A stretch of 64,000 nt of DNA, taken from assembly GCA_020027645.1 (NCBI GenBank), contig JAHKKM010000006.1, positions 1-64,000 on the forward strand. Direction: 5' to 3'. Below are positions 25,753 to 35,484 of the stretch, in pieces; positions within the stretch are counted from its first letter, which is position 1, and each line of letters begins with the position of its first letter. Both the position numbers and the translations under genes were made by a program. The notes below the pieces were generated by a model, which did no database searches, was not told the origin of the DNA, and saw only the letters and a program-made list of their open reading frames with translations. This DNA comes from Pseudomonadota bacterium (GTDB lineage: Bacteria > Pseudomonadota > Gammaproteobacteria > Steroidobacterales > Woeseiaceae).

Positions 25753-27225
25753 TCAGCCAACGTATCGATAGTACTCGATGCCGAGATCCTGAAACTGCCG
25801 CTGATCTGTTCGTCCGACCTTGTCGATAACAAACTCATGACGCGGCAAGTACTCGAGGCCGGTCGCGCGCCGCCCGTCGTGCAGCGCTTCATACTGTGCC
25901 GCGGTCAGATCAACAGCCAATTCCATCGCAGCTGAAAACCCGATCCGTGATGTTGCTTCACGCCAGCGATTCGAGACGAAGAATGGAATAACTTCAGCCG
26001 CATCTCCACTGCCGTAACCCAGCGTCAGCAGCTCTTCTCCGTCCAGTTCCCGGCCCTCATCCAGTGCCTGTTCGAAACCGGCGGCAAGCCAGGCGGGAAG
26101 TGCGGCTGTATATAAATTTCCAAGATCCAGCATCATGTCGCTGCCAAGTGCCAGCTTGTCGAGGATCTCGCGGCTGTATCGGCGCGATGCGCGAAAAACC
26201 CTGAAGACCGCCATGGTCATCGGGTACGCCTCGTAATTCAGCTGCTCCGGATTCGCAAGGGCGACGACTTCAGGTTTGCTGAGCATCTCTGCCAGCAGCG
26301 CTTCCGGCTCGATGCCTGCTTCGTAACAATAGGATGCGAGTTCTGCCTGATCTTCTGCACTGCCATTTCCCAGTGCAAACAGGTAGGCAACAGCCCATCC
26401 GGTCTCGGGCATGCGCCGGTAAGGCCGGTGCATGAATACGGTTTTCAGTGAGCGCAAATAATCGATCGCCTTCACTCCGCGCTTCGCATACATGTCATTC
26501 AAAGCGTGCAGGGTCTCGTCTACATAACAGGTTGTCGAATACTTGCCGTTGAAAACAGGGAAGTCCTGAACCTGGTGGCTCTCGCTGCGATCCTGCCCGC
26601 AAAACCGCAGCATCGGTTTGCGAAAATCGATAATCCTGTAATCCGATGCCGAACCGGAGCGAATCAGGTCAACTTCGGCAAGTGTCGGGTTTTCCTCAAT
26701 CAACATTGCGATCGCACCGGCGCCCTGTGTGGGTTCGCCACTGCTGCCCCGCGCGTATTCCGCGATGTCGGCACAGACCACGATTGCCAGGCCGCCGGCG
26801 CCGTCGAGAGCGAGGTGCCGCAATGCTCCCTTCATGCCGTAAACACCGCCAAGGCAGGCGTGCTTGAATTCGGGTACTTCGCAACTTCGGGCGATCGGTG
26901 GTTTGCCCTGCGTTACCAGCGCGCGATCGACCATGCCTTTGACAATAATGGCACCGGCCGAATTGTCCGTGCTCGACTCCGTGCCGAGGCCGAGGAATTT
27001 CACGCGCGACGGGTCGATGTCGTATTGCCGTATCAGTCGCATGACCGCGGTAGCGGCCATGGTGTACACGCTTTGCTGCGGGCCGCGCACCCGAAAACTT
27101 CGCCCAACCACTTCGCGCACCCTGGGCCAATGGTTGCCGGTCCACTTGCACCAGTCTTCGAGCCATACGCGGTATGGCGGCACGTACACCGATAAACCGC
27201 TGATTCCTATGCTTTTTTCGTTCAT
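25753..27225 (-). CDS. Hydroxymethylglutaryl-CoA synthase
   Basis: Condenses acetyl-CoA with acetoacetyl-CoA. Thiolase-fold protein with ISGLSVYVPPYRV at the N-terminus and the catalytic Cys124 in EFKHACLGGVYGMKGAL; a later histidine lies in HRPYRRMPE. At 490 residues it is about 100 longer than the compact bacterial enzymes of Firmicutes, with insertions in the C-terminal half. It converges on the mevalonate operon from the opposite strand, so it has its own promoter upstream of 27225. No thiolase making acetoacetyl-CoA is in the window. Confidence 0.9.
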   Translation of the reverse strand: MNEKSIGISGLSVYVPPYRVWLEDWCKWTGNHWPRVREVVGRSFRVRGPQQSVYTMAATAVMRLIRQYDIDPSRVKFLGLGTESSTDNSAGAIIVKGMVDRALVTQGKPPIARSCEVPEFKHACLGGVYGMKGALRHLALDGAGGLAIVVCADIAEYARGSSGEPTQGAGAIAMLIEENPTLAEVDLIRSGSASDYRIIDFRKPMLRFCGQDRSESHQVQDFPVFNGKYSTTCYVDETLHALNDMYAKRGVKAIDYLRSLKTVFMHRPYRRMPETGWAVAYLFALGNGSAEDQAELASYCYEAGIEPEALLAEMLSKPEVVALANPEQLNYEAYPMTMAVFRVFRASRRYSREILDKLALGSDMMLDLGNLYTAALPAWLAAGFEQALDEGRELDGEELLTLGYGSGDAAEVIPFFVSNRWREATSRIGFSAAMELAVDLTAAQYEALHDGRRATGLEYLPRHEFVIDKVGRTDQRQFQDLGIEYYRYVG

Positions 27226-27335
27226 AGATTTAAGGTGGTGGCGGCCTCGGGTTGGAATTCGTCAACGTGGGCCGGGCCCAGCCAGCGAATTCTATTAGCG
27301 AAGTCTCATCCGCTCAAGCAAGACTCTCTGTTCGG

Positions 27336-27848
27336 CTACTCGACCGTTACCGTAATGCGCTCGGAATACACCGGCGGATCATGTGGAATGTGCAAATGAT
27401 CGGCGAACAGCAACTGCAGTGTGTGCTCGCCGGAAGGCAATGTCAGCTCGGTCGATGTACGCCCGTCGCCGAAATGCACATGATTCGCATCTGCGGGGAT
27501 CGGCAGGGCCAGGTCCGGCAGGTCGGTATCGATCAGCAGATGGTGATGGCCACTGGCCGGTGTGTTGTCGCCGGCGCGAACGACAGCCATGCCCTCGACG
27601 CCGAATTCAACTTTGAAAGTGCCTGTCACGGCCGCGCCATCAGCCGGCGTAATGAAAAAGACCTTTGCACCCTCGGGTGCCGGAGTGCGCGGCATTGCAG
27701 GCTTGCTGTCGACTGCCTGCTCGGCAACTGACACTGCCGATTCGGCAGCCGGTGCGGCGTGTTCAGCGGGCGCATGTTCCTGGCCACAGGCCGCCAGCAA
27801 AGGCAGGGCGCAGAGCATCAGGGTGAACGGATGGATTCTTGGTCTCAT
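27336..27848 (-). CDS. DUF4399 lipoprotein
   Basis: 170 residues. A lipoprotein signal with LPLLAAC (Cys21) precedes an Ala/Pro/Glu-rich linker and a DUF4399 domain (VFFITPADGAAV, ASGHHHLLIDTD, HVHFGDGRT, LPSGEHTLQLLFAD). Such histidine-rich domains may bind metal; the role is not known. The ATG at 27848 has GGGAG upstream. It lies 52 bases after the DUF3667 gene on the same strand. Confidence 0.85.
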   Translation of the reverse strand: MRPRIHPFTLMLCALPLLAACGQEHAPAEHAAPAAESAVSVAEQAVDSKPAMPRTPAPEGAKVFFITPADGAAVTGTFKVEFGVEGMAVVRAGDNTPASGHHHLLIDTDLPDLALPIPADANHVHFGDGRTSTELTLPSGEHTLQLLFADHLHIPHDPPVYSERITVTVE

Positions 27849-27899
27849 GATTAACTCCCGATAAACAATTTGAGGTTTTGCGCAGGCGAGGTCCTGCAA

Positions 27900-29243
27900 T
27901 CAGATCGAAAATGCCGCAATGAGCGTTGCTGTCAGCAATACAAGTGAAAAGCCGATTGCATACGCGACTACCAGCATCAGGTATTTCAGCAGGGTCAGCA
28001 AGTGGCCCTGCCCATAGACGCGCCGCATCGCTTTGTACAGGTAGACCGGTATGTAAAACGAAATGGCGACGATCGTGGTGGTAACGGCGCCGTCCGGAAT
28101 TGTGGTCAGTGCACCGGCTCTGGACAAGAGAATCTGCAAGGTCAGAACAAGGAAAAAGAACGCATGAAAATGCACCACAAACAACAAGTGTTCGACGTAA
28201 TAGCGTTTCGACAGCGGATACAGGACTTTCAAAGCCAGTGCCATCAAGGGTAACAGGAAGAACAAGGCTGCTGGCACGTTGTCGATCAGTTGATTGACGA
28301 AATCGCGACCGTCATTCGCTGTAACCTTCTCGCAAATTCGCAGCAGGCGTTCCTTGGTCAGCCGCTTCGCCAGCCAGAGTGGCATCTGGGTGTTTTCGAA
28401 ATCGTCGAACTGGCAAGCCGATTCCGCTGTACCGTCCCCGATATTGATGCTCAGGCCCTCATCGACAGCCTTCAGGTCTTCCTTTTGCTTTTCATTGATC
28501 TCGACGCCGGCTTTCTCGAGTTCATCCAGCACCTCCTGTCCGACCTTTCCGGAATCGGGTTCGGTCACAGCAGTGCTACCAGTCTCCTCCGGCTCGAACA
28601 GAATCTGCAGGTCTTTTTTCGGATCGAAAAACGCGACGAGGAAGAAGACTATGCTGAGCACCAGGTAGGTGCGAAAAGGCGGCATGAATCTCACGCGCCG
28701 CCCTTCCAGATAGTCTCGAGTCAGTAATCCCGGACGCGCAAAGAGCGGAATCAGTGTTCGCCACAATCGCGAATCGAGCTCGAAAAGGTCACCGAAAGCG
28801 TCGCTGACCAGTTCCCAAAGGCTGATCAACCGACTTCGTGCGCGTTGGCCACAATTGGCGCAGTACTGGCCGGACAACGGGGTCTTGCAATTCAGGCATT
28901 GCTCGACGGGCGCTGATGCGATGCCGCCGGACGGCATGGCGTGCAGAATTCGACGGCTGGCGGTGAACTTGTCGCCAAACCGATCGATTGCTGCCTGACG
29001 CATTGCTGCGGCAGGCCCGGCGAGGTAGCGCTCCAGATCCGCTTCACTTTCCAGGTGAAAGTGCGTGACCCGCCGGGCGCTGCCAGCGTCGGTGTTTTCC
29101 AGCGTGAACGTACGGGCGGAGATAAATCCGGGAATGGTCAGCATGTCGTCGATATGCCCGGCCAGCCAGGCATCGAACTCGCCAACGACATCCTGCTCTA
29201 TTTCGAGCGAAACTTCGTAAATAACGCCCGAGTCATTCGTCAT
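27900..29243 (-). CDS. DUF4286-DUF3667 fusion membrane protein
   Basis: 447 residues in two parts. Residues 1 to about 105 look like the ferredoxin-like DUF4286 (IYEVSLEIEQDVVGEFDAWL). Then a short zinc-ribbon pair CLNC and CANC begins DUF3667, with LEGRRVRFMPPFRTYLVLS and about four membrane helices, split by a soluble Glu/Lys-rich loop. No function is known for either family. It starts nine bases after the fadE stop. Confidence 0.82.
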   Translation of the reverse strand: MTNDSGVIYEVSLEIEQDVVGEFDAWLAGHIDDMLTIPGFISARTFTLENTDAGSARRVTHFHLESEADLERYLAGPAAAMRQAAIDRFGDKFTASRRILHAMPSGGIASAPVEQCLNCKTPLSGQYCANCGQRARSRLISLWELVSDAFGDLFELDSRLWRTLIPLFARPGLLTRDYLEGRRVRFMPPFRTYLVLSIVFFLVAFFDPKKDLQILFEPEETGSTAVTEPDSGKVGQEVLDELEKAGVEINEKQKEDLKAVDEGLSINIGDGTAESACQFDDFENTQMPLWLAKRLTKERLLRICEKVTANDGRDFVNQLIDNVPAALFFLLPLMALALKVLYPLSKRYYVEHLLFVVHFHAFFFLVLTLQILLSRAGALTTIPDGAVTTTIVAISFYIPVYLYKAMRRVYGQGHLLTLLKYLMLVVAYAIGFSLVLLTATLIAAFSI

Positions 29244-29252
29244 GAATTCACA

Positions 29253-31829
29253 TCAGCTGTTGATGTTCTGGCCGAGTGCTTTCCCTGATTGCCCGGCTGC
29301 CGATTTTTTCCTCGATGGTTTCTTCGCGGCTGCCCGCTTGGCGGTCGGCGCGGGTGCAGGCGTTGCAGACGACGCCTCTTCGACCGACCCAAGACGCTTG
29401 AAGGCGTCCGGTGGAAAATCGTCAACCGCGAGCAGGCGCAATACCTTTTCGTGATAGATACGCAGTTCGGCAGCTTCCGATTTGCTGATGATTTCTGCCC
29501 GTTCCGCTTCGTCGATCTGGTAGCCGAAATAATCCGCGCTGATAAGTCCTTCCTTGCGTGCCTGCCGTAACCTGGTCTCAAGAGTCTCGTATTTCTCAGT
29601 CAATTCCAGCGCTTCCTGCAACAGGCCAAGCGGACTGCCGGGTTCGAGAGTCGTGTAGGCCTGCTGGCAAAGACGTTCCCGCGCTTCGCCACTGTGAGTG
29701 ATCAGATCCACGACCTGCCGGCCCAGTTCGTCGGCCGGTGAGAAGTAGGTTCGCCCACGCGGAAAAATGAAACAGCGCAGGAAAAACGCAACCGGGCGAT
29801 TCGGGAAATTGCGCAAGAAGCTGTGCAATTGTTCCTGCGCCTGGTACATGAGCGTACGTACCGACCACTCCACCAGCGGCAAATCTGCTGTCGGGCGGCC
29901 CTGGTTTTCGAAGTGCTTGAGCACGGTTGACGCGAGATACATGGAACTGAGCACGTCTCCGAGCCTGGCCGATAGCAGTTCCTTGATCTTCAGTTTGCCA
30001 CCGAGTGTCAGCATGGCGAAATCGGTTGCGAGAGCAAACGCCGCGCTGTAGCGGTTGATATTCTGGTAGAAACGTTTGGCAGGCGTAATTAACGGTGCGC
30101 GGCTGAATCTTGCAAACGTCAGTGCAAGAAAGAATGATCTTGCGAGATTGCTGATGGCGTAACCGATGTGAGAAAAAAGTGCGTCGTCAAATTCGATCAG
30201 GCCTTTTTCCCTGTTCGGGTCCTGGGCGGCGTGCAGCTCGCGCAACACGAACGGGTGACATCGCATCGCGCCCTGGCCAAATATGATCAGGCTGCGAGTG
30301 AGAATATTCGCGCCTTCGACGGTGATCGCAATCGGCGTCGCCATGTATCCCCGACCGACATAATTTTTTGGCCCGAGCATGATGGCTTTGCCACCGTGTA
30401 CGTCCATCGTGTCATTGGCAACCTTGCGGCCGAGCTCGGTGCAGTGGTACTTGAGGATTGCCGACGGCACCGCAGGTTTCTCACCTTGATCGATGGCACC
30501 GGAGGTCACCGATACCGCCGCGTTCATTATATAAGTGTGACCTGCAATCCTGGCGAGGGCTTCGCCAACACCGTCGAACTTCGCGATCGGCAGATTGAAC
30601 TGGCGCCGGATTCGCGTGTACGCGCCGGCGCTGTAGGAGGCTGCCTGGCTGCCACCGCAGGCCGTCGATGGCAACGTGATGGCGCGGCCTACTGACAAAA
30701 GCTCGACCAGCATTTTCCAGCCTTTCCCGGCCATCTCCACGCCGCCGATAATGTAGTCGAGCGGAACGAATACGTCTTTCCCCGATGTCGGCCCGTTCTG
30801 GAACGGTATGGTAAGGGGATAGTGGCGGCGCCCTACGATGACGCCGGGAGTGCTGGTCGGAATCAATGCTGCTGTGATGCCGTAATCGTCCACGTCGCCG
30901 ATAAGATGATCCGGATCAGAAAGTTTGAAGGCCAGCCCAAGGACCGTGGCGACTGGCGCAAGCGTGATATAGCGCTTGTCCCAGTTCAGACGGATACCGG
31001 TTATTTCCTTGCCGTCCCATGTGCCCTTGCAAACAACGCCACTGTCGATGAGGGCGGCGGCGTCAGACCCTGCCTGTGGCGAGGTCAGGGCAAAGCAAGG
31101 GATCTCATCGCCCGAGGCCAGGCCAGGAAGGTAATGATTCTTCTGTTCCTCCGTGCCGTAGTGCAATAGTAATTCCGCTGGGCCGAGCGAATTCGGCACA
31201 CCAACGGTGGATGACGCAGTCGTACTGCGACTGGCAAGTTTTGCGATGACCATCGCATTCGCGTAAGCCGAGAACTCAAGTCCGCCATACTTCTTCGGAA
31301 TGATCATGGCGAAGAATCTGTGCTTCTTGATGTAGTCCCAGACATGGGCAGGCATATCGCCGCGCTGGAAGGCTATATCCCAGTCATCGAGCATCCGGCA
31401 AAGCTCTTCGCAGGGCCCATCCAGAAACGCCTGTTCCTCGCCGGAAAGCTTCGGTGCCGGAAACGACATGAGCCGCTCCCAGTCCGGCATGCCGGAGAAC
31501 AGCTCGCCATCCCACCAGACGCTGCCGGCCTCGAGCGCTTCGCGCTCCGTGTCCGACATGGATGGCAACATGGTGCGATACATGGCGAGTGCCGGACGGG
31601 TGAATTTCTCCCGTCGAAACTCCGTCATGTTGGCCATGACCATCAGGGCAAACAGGCCCCATAACAACAGCAGCCAGAGAAACGGAGCGGAGCCGAATAT
31701 GGAATAGACGAACAGGGCTGCGCCAGTTACCGATGTCGACGCAAGCAGGTTGATGCGGTTGTAGGCCAGGTAAATCCCGCCGCCGGCAAACAGCAGAAAC
31801 CAGAACAGACCAACGATAAAACTGGACAC
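29253..31829 (-). CDS. fadE: Acyl-CoA dehydrogenase FadE
   Basis: First step of fatty acid beta-oxidation in gammaproteobacteria. 858 residues with two or three N-terminal membrane helices, then the dehydrogenase core (ALTSPQAGSDAAA, GKTY-like FAD/acyl regions, LPSTACGGSQAASYSAGAYTR) and the long FadE C-terminal domain. The GTG at 31829 follows AGAGGAAA-type spacing (GAGGA seven bases upstream) and gives the proper membrane-helix start; the frame upstream to 31946 lacks homology. A Lys/Ala-rich tail after residue 830 is unusual and may be a flexible anchor. Confidence 0.93.
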   Translation of the reverse strand: MSSFIVGLFWFLLFAGGGIYLAYNRINLLASTSVTGAALFVYSIFGSAPFLWLLLLWGLFALMVMANMTEFRREKFTRPALAMYRTMLPSMSDTEREALEAGSVWWDGELFSGMPDWERLMSFPAPKLSGEEQAFLDGPCEELCRMLDDWDIAFQRGDMPAHVWDYIKKHRFFAMIIPKKYGGLEFSAYANAMVIAKLASRSTTASSTVGVPNSLGPAELLLHYGTEEQKNHYLPGLASGDEIPCFALTSPQAGSDAAALIDSGVVCKGTWDGKEITGIRLNWDKRYITLAPVATVLGLAFKLSDPDHLIGDVDDYGITAALIPTSTPGVIVGRRHYPLTIPFQNGPTSGKDVFVPLDYIIGGVEMAGKGWKMLVELLSVGRAITLPSTACGGSQAASYSAGAYTRIRRQFNLPIAKFDGVGEALARIAGHTYIMNAAVSVTSGAIDQGEKPAVPSAILKYHCTELGRKVANDTMDVHGGKAIMLGPKNYVGRGYMATPIAITVEGANILTRSLIIFGQGAMRCHPFVLRELHAAQDPNREKGLIEFDDALFSHIGYAISNLARSFFLALTFARFSRAPLITPAKRFYQNINRYSAAFALATDFAMLTLGGKLKIKELLSARLGDVLSSMYLASTVLKHFENQGRPTADLPLVEWSVRTLMYQAQEQLHSFLRNFPNRPVAFFLRCFIFPRGRTYFSPADELGRQVVDLITHSGEARERLCQQAYTTLEPGSPLGLLQEALELTEKYETLETRLRQARKEGLISADYFGYQIDEAERAEIISKSEAAELRIYHEKVLRLLAVDDFPPDAFKRLGSVEEASSATPAPAPTAKRAAAKKPSRKKSAAGQSGKALGQNINS

Positions 31830-32023
31830 GACACTTTCCTCTTTATTGACGCGGCCTTCGCAAGCGGGCCTGGACCGGCGAATCCGCGCGACAGGTGGTT
31901 GTTTGCGTACAAGGTCCCGGCAGGGCCCGAACACACCACGAACCAAGGCGCGATATGGGCACTAATTCCACACAACTACACTACCAGAACTGCCTTTCCG
32001 TTGCGGTGACCGCCGTCGCATAG

Positions 32024-33001
32024 CTACAGAAGGGCTTCGATTGCGGCTCGTTCCTCCCGGAGTTCCGTTTCGGTCGCGCGCATGCGGCTGCGGCTGAAAT
32101 CATTTACTGCAAGCCCATTGACGATCTCGTATTTGCCTTTCTTGCAGCGCACCGGATACGAATAGATTACACCTTCATCGATGCCGTAGCTGCCATCGGC
32201 CGGAATACCCATGCTCACCCAGTCGTCGCCCGGCGTGCCCAGAACCCAGTCGTGCATATGATCGATCGCTGCCGACGCGGCCGAGGCCGCTGAAGAGGCG
32301 CCTCTCGCCTTGATGATTGCAGCGCCACGCTGTTGCACCGTCGGGATGAAGGTGTCCTTCAGCCATTGCTGGTCGACGAGATCAATGGCTGCCTTTCCTT
32401 TGACTGTCGCGTGGTGAATGTCGGGATACTGGGTTGCAGAATGGTTGCCCCAAATCGTCATGTGCTGCACGTCGCTGACATGACTGCCGGTCTTGCCGGC
32501 CAGTTGTGCGACTGCCCGATTGTGGTCGAGCCGCGTCATTGCTGTGAAGTTGCGCAGCGGAATCTCCGGAGCATTAGCGCTTGCAATCAGGGCATTCGTG
32601 TTGGCCGGATTGCCTACGACGAGAACGCGTATGTCGCGACTTGCATGCAGATTGATCGCTTTTCCCTGCACCGAGAAAATCTGGGCATTCGCCTCGAGCA
32701 GATCTTTTCTTTCCATGCCGGGGCCGCGCGGGCGTGCGCCGACCAGCAGTGCAAAGTCACTGTCACGAAACGCGACGTCGGGGTCTGCTGTTGCTACGAT
32801 GCCGGCCAATGTGTCGAACGCGCAGTCGTCAAGTTCCATGACAACGCCTTGCAATGCGGGTAGCGCTGGCGGGATCTCCAGTAATTGCAGGATGACCGGC
32901 TGGTCGTTGCCCAGCATTTGGCCCGAGGCAATACGGAACGCAAGCTGATAGCCGATCTGGCCGGCAGCGCCAGTGATCGTGACGCGAACGGGCTTTTTCA
33001 T
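32024..33001 (-). CDS. mdh: Malate dehydrogenase
   Basis: NAD-dependent oxidation of malate in the citric acid cycle. 325 residues of the Burkholderia/actinobacterial type: [19 protein letters not shown] Rossmann start, [16 protein letters not shown] substrate loop with arginines, [12 protein letters not shown] and the catalytic histidine in [12 protein letters not shown]. The ATG at 33001 is fixed by the conserved N-terminus. The open frame upstream to 33496 runs through the next gene on the same strand and is not coding. Confidence 0.95.
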   Translation of the reverse strand: MKKPVRVTITGAAGQIGYQLAFRIASGQMLGNDQPVILQLLEIPPALPALQGVVMELDDCAFDTLAGIVATADPDVAFRDSDFALLVGARPRGPGMERKDLLEANAQIFSVQGKAINLHASRDIRVLVVGNPANTNALIASANAPEIPLRNFTAMTRLDHNRAVAQLAGKTGSHVSDVQHMTIWGNHSATQYPDIHHATVKGKAAIDLVDQQWLKDTFIPTVQQRGAAIIKARGASSAASAASAAIDHMHDWVLGTPGDDWVSMGIPADGSYGIDEGVIYSYPVRCKKGKYEIVNGLAVNDFSRSRMRATETELREERAAIEALL

Positions 33002-33098
33002 GTTGTAGTCCTGGCAGCTGAGACGAATTCGGGTGCAAAGAGGTTTGCGGGCGGCGATTCTAGCATCGCCGGACTGCATCGGCACCCTGTGGTTGGCT

Positions 33099-33740
33099 CT
33101 AGTGGGCCAGCTTGGATTCCGGAAATGCGGCTTCAAGCAGCTCGAGTTCGGCCCGGGCCAAGTCGGCTTGGCCACTGCGTTGCAGTGCTTCGATGCACGA
33201 CCACCAGGACTCGGCCGAAGCCGTTGCCTCTGTACCGCAAGACCCGTTGGCAATTGCAGCGTCGGCGGCAAGCGTTGTGCCTTGGCCGGTACCGCCGACA
33301 GCTGAAGATTCGGGCGAAGATTTTGGCGCAGATGCGGGTTTGTTGCCTGGAGCAAGGGTTGACACGGCGTCATCCAGTGCACGCAGTCTCTCGCCCGTCG
33401 ATTCGACCGCCGCCTCCAGATCATCCGTGGAGTCCACAGGCTTTGCAGCAATACCGCTTCCTTCGGCCCCGGCCCGATCCGGGACTGCTGGAACAAGGTC
33501 GAGCTGATTGAACTCGAGATTGACCGAGAGGCTCAGTGCAAGGACGGCGGCAAATGCAGCTGGAACCAGCCACCTTGGCAAGCCGGCGGCCCGGTTCTTC
33601 CGGCCTGCCTCTCGCGTCGCTTCCGCCAGCACCATTCGATCCAGATGCCGCGGGACTTTCTCTGTCGCGCCTGCACGATACGTATTGCTCACCGCAAAAT
33701 CGATCGCATCGTCGCTGGCGAATTGCTGCCGGTCGCTCAT
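33099..33740 (-). CDS. Putative anti-sigma factor or membrane partner of the ECF sigma factor
   Basis: 213 residues, no clear family. A short cytosolic N-terminus (about 55), one membrane helix near 57-75 ([20 protein letters not shown]), and a Pro/Ser/Ala-rich periplasmic part. It starts 34 bases after the ECF sigma gene on the same strand, the usual place for an anti-sigma factor. There is no zinc HxxxCxxC motif, so if it is one it is of a non-zinc type. Confidence 0.65.
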   Translation of the reverse strand: MSDRQQFASDDAIDFAVSNTYRAGATEKVPRHLDRMVLAEATREAGRKNRAAGLPRWLVPAAFAAVLALSLSVNLEFNQLDLVPAVPDRAGAEGSGIAAKPVDSTDDLEAAVESTGERLRALDDAVSTLAPGNKPASAPKSSPESSAVGGTGQGTTLAADAAIANGSCGTEATASAESWWSCIEALQRSGQADLARAELELLEAAFPESKLAH

Positions 33741-33774
33741 GGTTCGCTCCGTTCAATGTGGAATTCATCGCATC

Positions 33775-34344
33775 TCATGCGTCCTCTCCTTGTCTTGCTG
33801 CCGGCTCCATAAACGCCGCCCTGAGCTTGTTGTTTGCGTAGCGCAAACGGCTCTTGACTGTCTCGCGACTGACTCCGGTTATGAGTCCAATTGCATCGAG
33901 ACCCAGGCCGCCTTCCTCGTGAAGCAGAAACGCATCGCGTTGTTCGTCAGGTATACTGGCCAGGGCCTCGTCCAGCCGCCGTCTCAGCAGAAGTTTTTCA
34001 GCTGCCATGTCGGGTTCGTCTGCGCCATGAATATTGGTGTCAGGGTCGTAGTCCTCGGCTGAGGAGTATCGTTTGTTACGTCGCGCATGATCTATGAACG
34101 AATTGTGAGCAACGCGATACAGGAAGGTATTGAATTTCGCGGTTGCCTGGTATCGGCCGCGCGAACTTATGATCTTTTTCCATACCTCCTGATAGATATC
34201 CTCGGCAGCATCACGATTCATGCACAGCCGGAGCAGGTACCGGTACAGGGCCTGATTGTGTCGTCGGTACAAGACATCGAAGGCCGCGAGGTCCCCGTCC
34301 CTGTAACGCAGCATCAACACCGTGTCTTCGGTAAATTCATTCAT
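33775..34344 (-). CDS. ECF RNA polymerase sigma factor
   Basis: 189 residues. Region 2 spans about 8-80 (DLAAFDVLYRRHNQALYRYL, DIYQEVWKKI, YRVAHNSFIDHAR) and region 4 spans about 120-180 (LDEALASIPDEQRDAFLLHEEGGLG, the SRETVKSRLRYA helix-turn-helix). The ATG at 34344 starts the conserved region directly. Paired with the downstream membrane protein. Group and stimulus are not deducible. The 280 bases before the GntR-regulated promoter show nothing else. Confidence 0.9.
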   Translation of the reverse strand: MNEFTEDTVLMLRYRDGDLAAFDVLYRRHNQALYRYLLRLCMNRDAAEDIYQEVWKKIISSRGRYQATAKFNTFLYRVAHNSFIDHARRNKRYSSAEDYDPDTNIHGADEPDMAAEKLLLRRRLDEALASIPDEQRDAFLLHEEGGLGLDAIGLITGVSRETVKSRLRYANNKLRAAFMEPAARQGEDA

Positions 34345-34608
34345 GCGACCAGAATAGGTGAGGACCTGCGACTCTGAAAGCAGTCGGGCAGTTGCGGGCG
34401 GGCAGTCGTACCGGGCCATCATTCCAGAGTGTTCTCTCAGTCACCGAGCCCGATCCGGGCGCCAACCGGCGGCCGGGTCGTTTCGCCTGCTCTGGCGGGT
34501 TACCAGGCGTTTGAGCAGGACACTTCAGTAACTCATTGATCCAGAAATAGAAAACCTTCAGCAATCCTGTTTATTAACGCGACCTGGGGCGAATTCGGGT
34601 TAATTTGC

Positions 34609-34636
34609 TTGCAATCATTTAGTTTGGTGTTATAGT
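34609..34636 (+). promoter_or_regulatory. Sigma-70-like promoter of the GntR-ABC operon
   Basis: TTGCAA (34609-34614) and TATAGT (34631-34636) are separated by 16 bases. The -10 box lies inside the inverted repeat at 34625-34650, so a bound repressor would block RNA polymerase. The rest of the gap between 34345 and 34697 shows no gene. Confidence 0.6.
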
Positions 34637-34650
34637 TGACTATAACACCA
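34625..34650. promoter_or_regulatory. Perfect inverted repeat, likely GntR operator
   Basis: TGGTGTTATAG, four bases, CTATAACACCA: 11-bp arms with no mismatch. The shape is that of YtrA-subfamily GntR sites, and a YtrA-like regulator is the second gene downstream. Autoregulation is inferred. Confidence 0.7.
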
Positions 34651-34696
34651 GTTCACCGGCCCCGGGGGCCGGGTGATTCAAGCAGAGAGAAGCACC

Positions 34697-35011
34697 ATGA
34701 CAATTCCATCCATACGAACCGTACACGGAATAGTCCGCATTTCAGTCGTCGTTCTCATTTTGATTGCTGTGATCGCGGGGCAGGCGCGCAGCAGCACGCC
34801 TGAGCCAGCGACTAACGGCAGCGCACTGAGCCAGCCGTCACCGGAGCCGCCCATGCCGCCTGCCGACAAGCACCGGCGGACCGCCGATACTTCGCTTATG
34901 ACCGTCTCGGTACAGCTCGTTCTGTTTGGCGTCGACACTTTTCTCGAGATGCACGAGCAGAATGTAACTGACAATCGCAATGCCGCGGTCGATGCCACGG
35001 TGCCGGATTAA
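34697..35011 (+). CDS. Small exported protein of unknown function
   Basis: 104 residues, not recognised. A hydrophobic segment at about 10-30 (VVVLILIAVIAG) is followed by QARSS, a possible signal cleavage site, then a Pro/Ser-rich linker and a short helical end. It is the first gene after the repeat-covered promoter with 83 bases to the regulator, so it probably belongs to the same operon. YtrA-type operons often carry small membrane genes. Confidence 0.6.
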   Translation: MTIPSIRTVHGIVRISVVVLILIAVIAGQARSSTPEPATNGSALSQPSPEPPMPPADKHRRTADTSLMTVSVQLVLFGVDTFLEMHEQNVTDNRNAAVDATVPD

Positions 35012-35094
35012 TGCGACGCGAAAACGCGTGCAGCGCACACATCCGGTCGGCGGGCCGTAATCAATCCTTCGCCAAAACCACAATCGGATAAGCA

Positions 35095-35484
35095 ATGGAC
35101 CCGAAATGGAATGACGACCTGCCGATTTACAGGCAACTGCGGGACCGGGTGGTCGCAATGATTCTTGAAGAGGTTCTTGTGGACGGGGACGCACTGCCTT
35201 CTGTTCGCAACGTGGCGGCGGAGTACCGTTTGAATCCGCTGACAGTACTGAAAGGCTACCAGGAGCTGGTCGACGAGGGGCTGGTCGAGAAGAAGCGTGG
35301 CCGCGGGATGTTTGTCACCACTGGCGCACGCCGCCAATTACTGAAAGACGAGCGCCAACGATTTCTCGAACTGGACTGGCCGAAGGTCGCGGCAACGATT
35401 GCCCGCCTCGGCCTTGAAATCGGCGATTTGCCCAAGCACGCGGATGATCAGCAACCTCCTGGCAAGGGAGAGCAGGATGACTAG
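35095..35484 (+). CDS. GntR-family regulator, YtrA subfamily
   Basis: 129 residues. The N-terminal winged helix reads DLPIYRQLRDRVVAMI, DALPSVRNVAAEYRLNPLTVLKGYQEL, with a short C-terminal dimer helix and no large effector domain, as in YtrA. It overlaps the ATPase gene by eight bases. Such regulators sense cell-envelope stress or antibiotics through unknown ligands and repress their own ABC transporter operon. Confidence 0.9.
   Translation: MDPKWNDDLPIYRQLRDRVVAMILEEVLVDGDALPSVRNVAAEYRLNPLTVLKGYQELVDEGLVEKKRGRGMFVTTGARRQLLKDERQRFLELDWPKVAATIARLGLEIGDLPKHADDQQPPGKGEQDD

Noticed and set aside
33002-33496. N-terminal extension of malate dehydrogenase by 165 codons
   Set aside because: Runs through the putative anti-sigma gene; the Rossmann start is right at the ATG at 33001.
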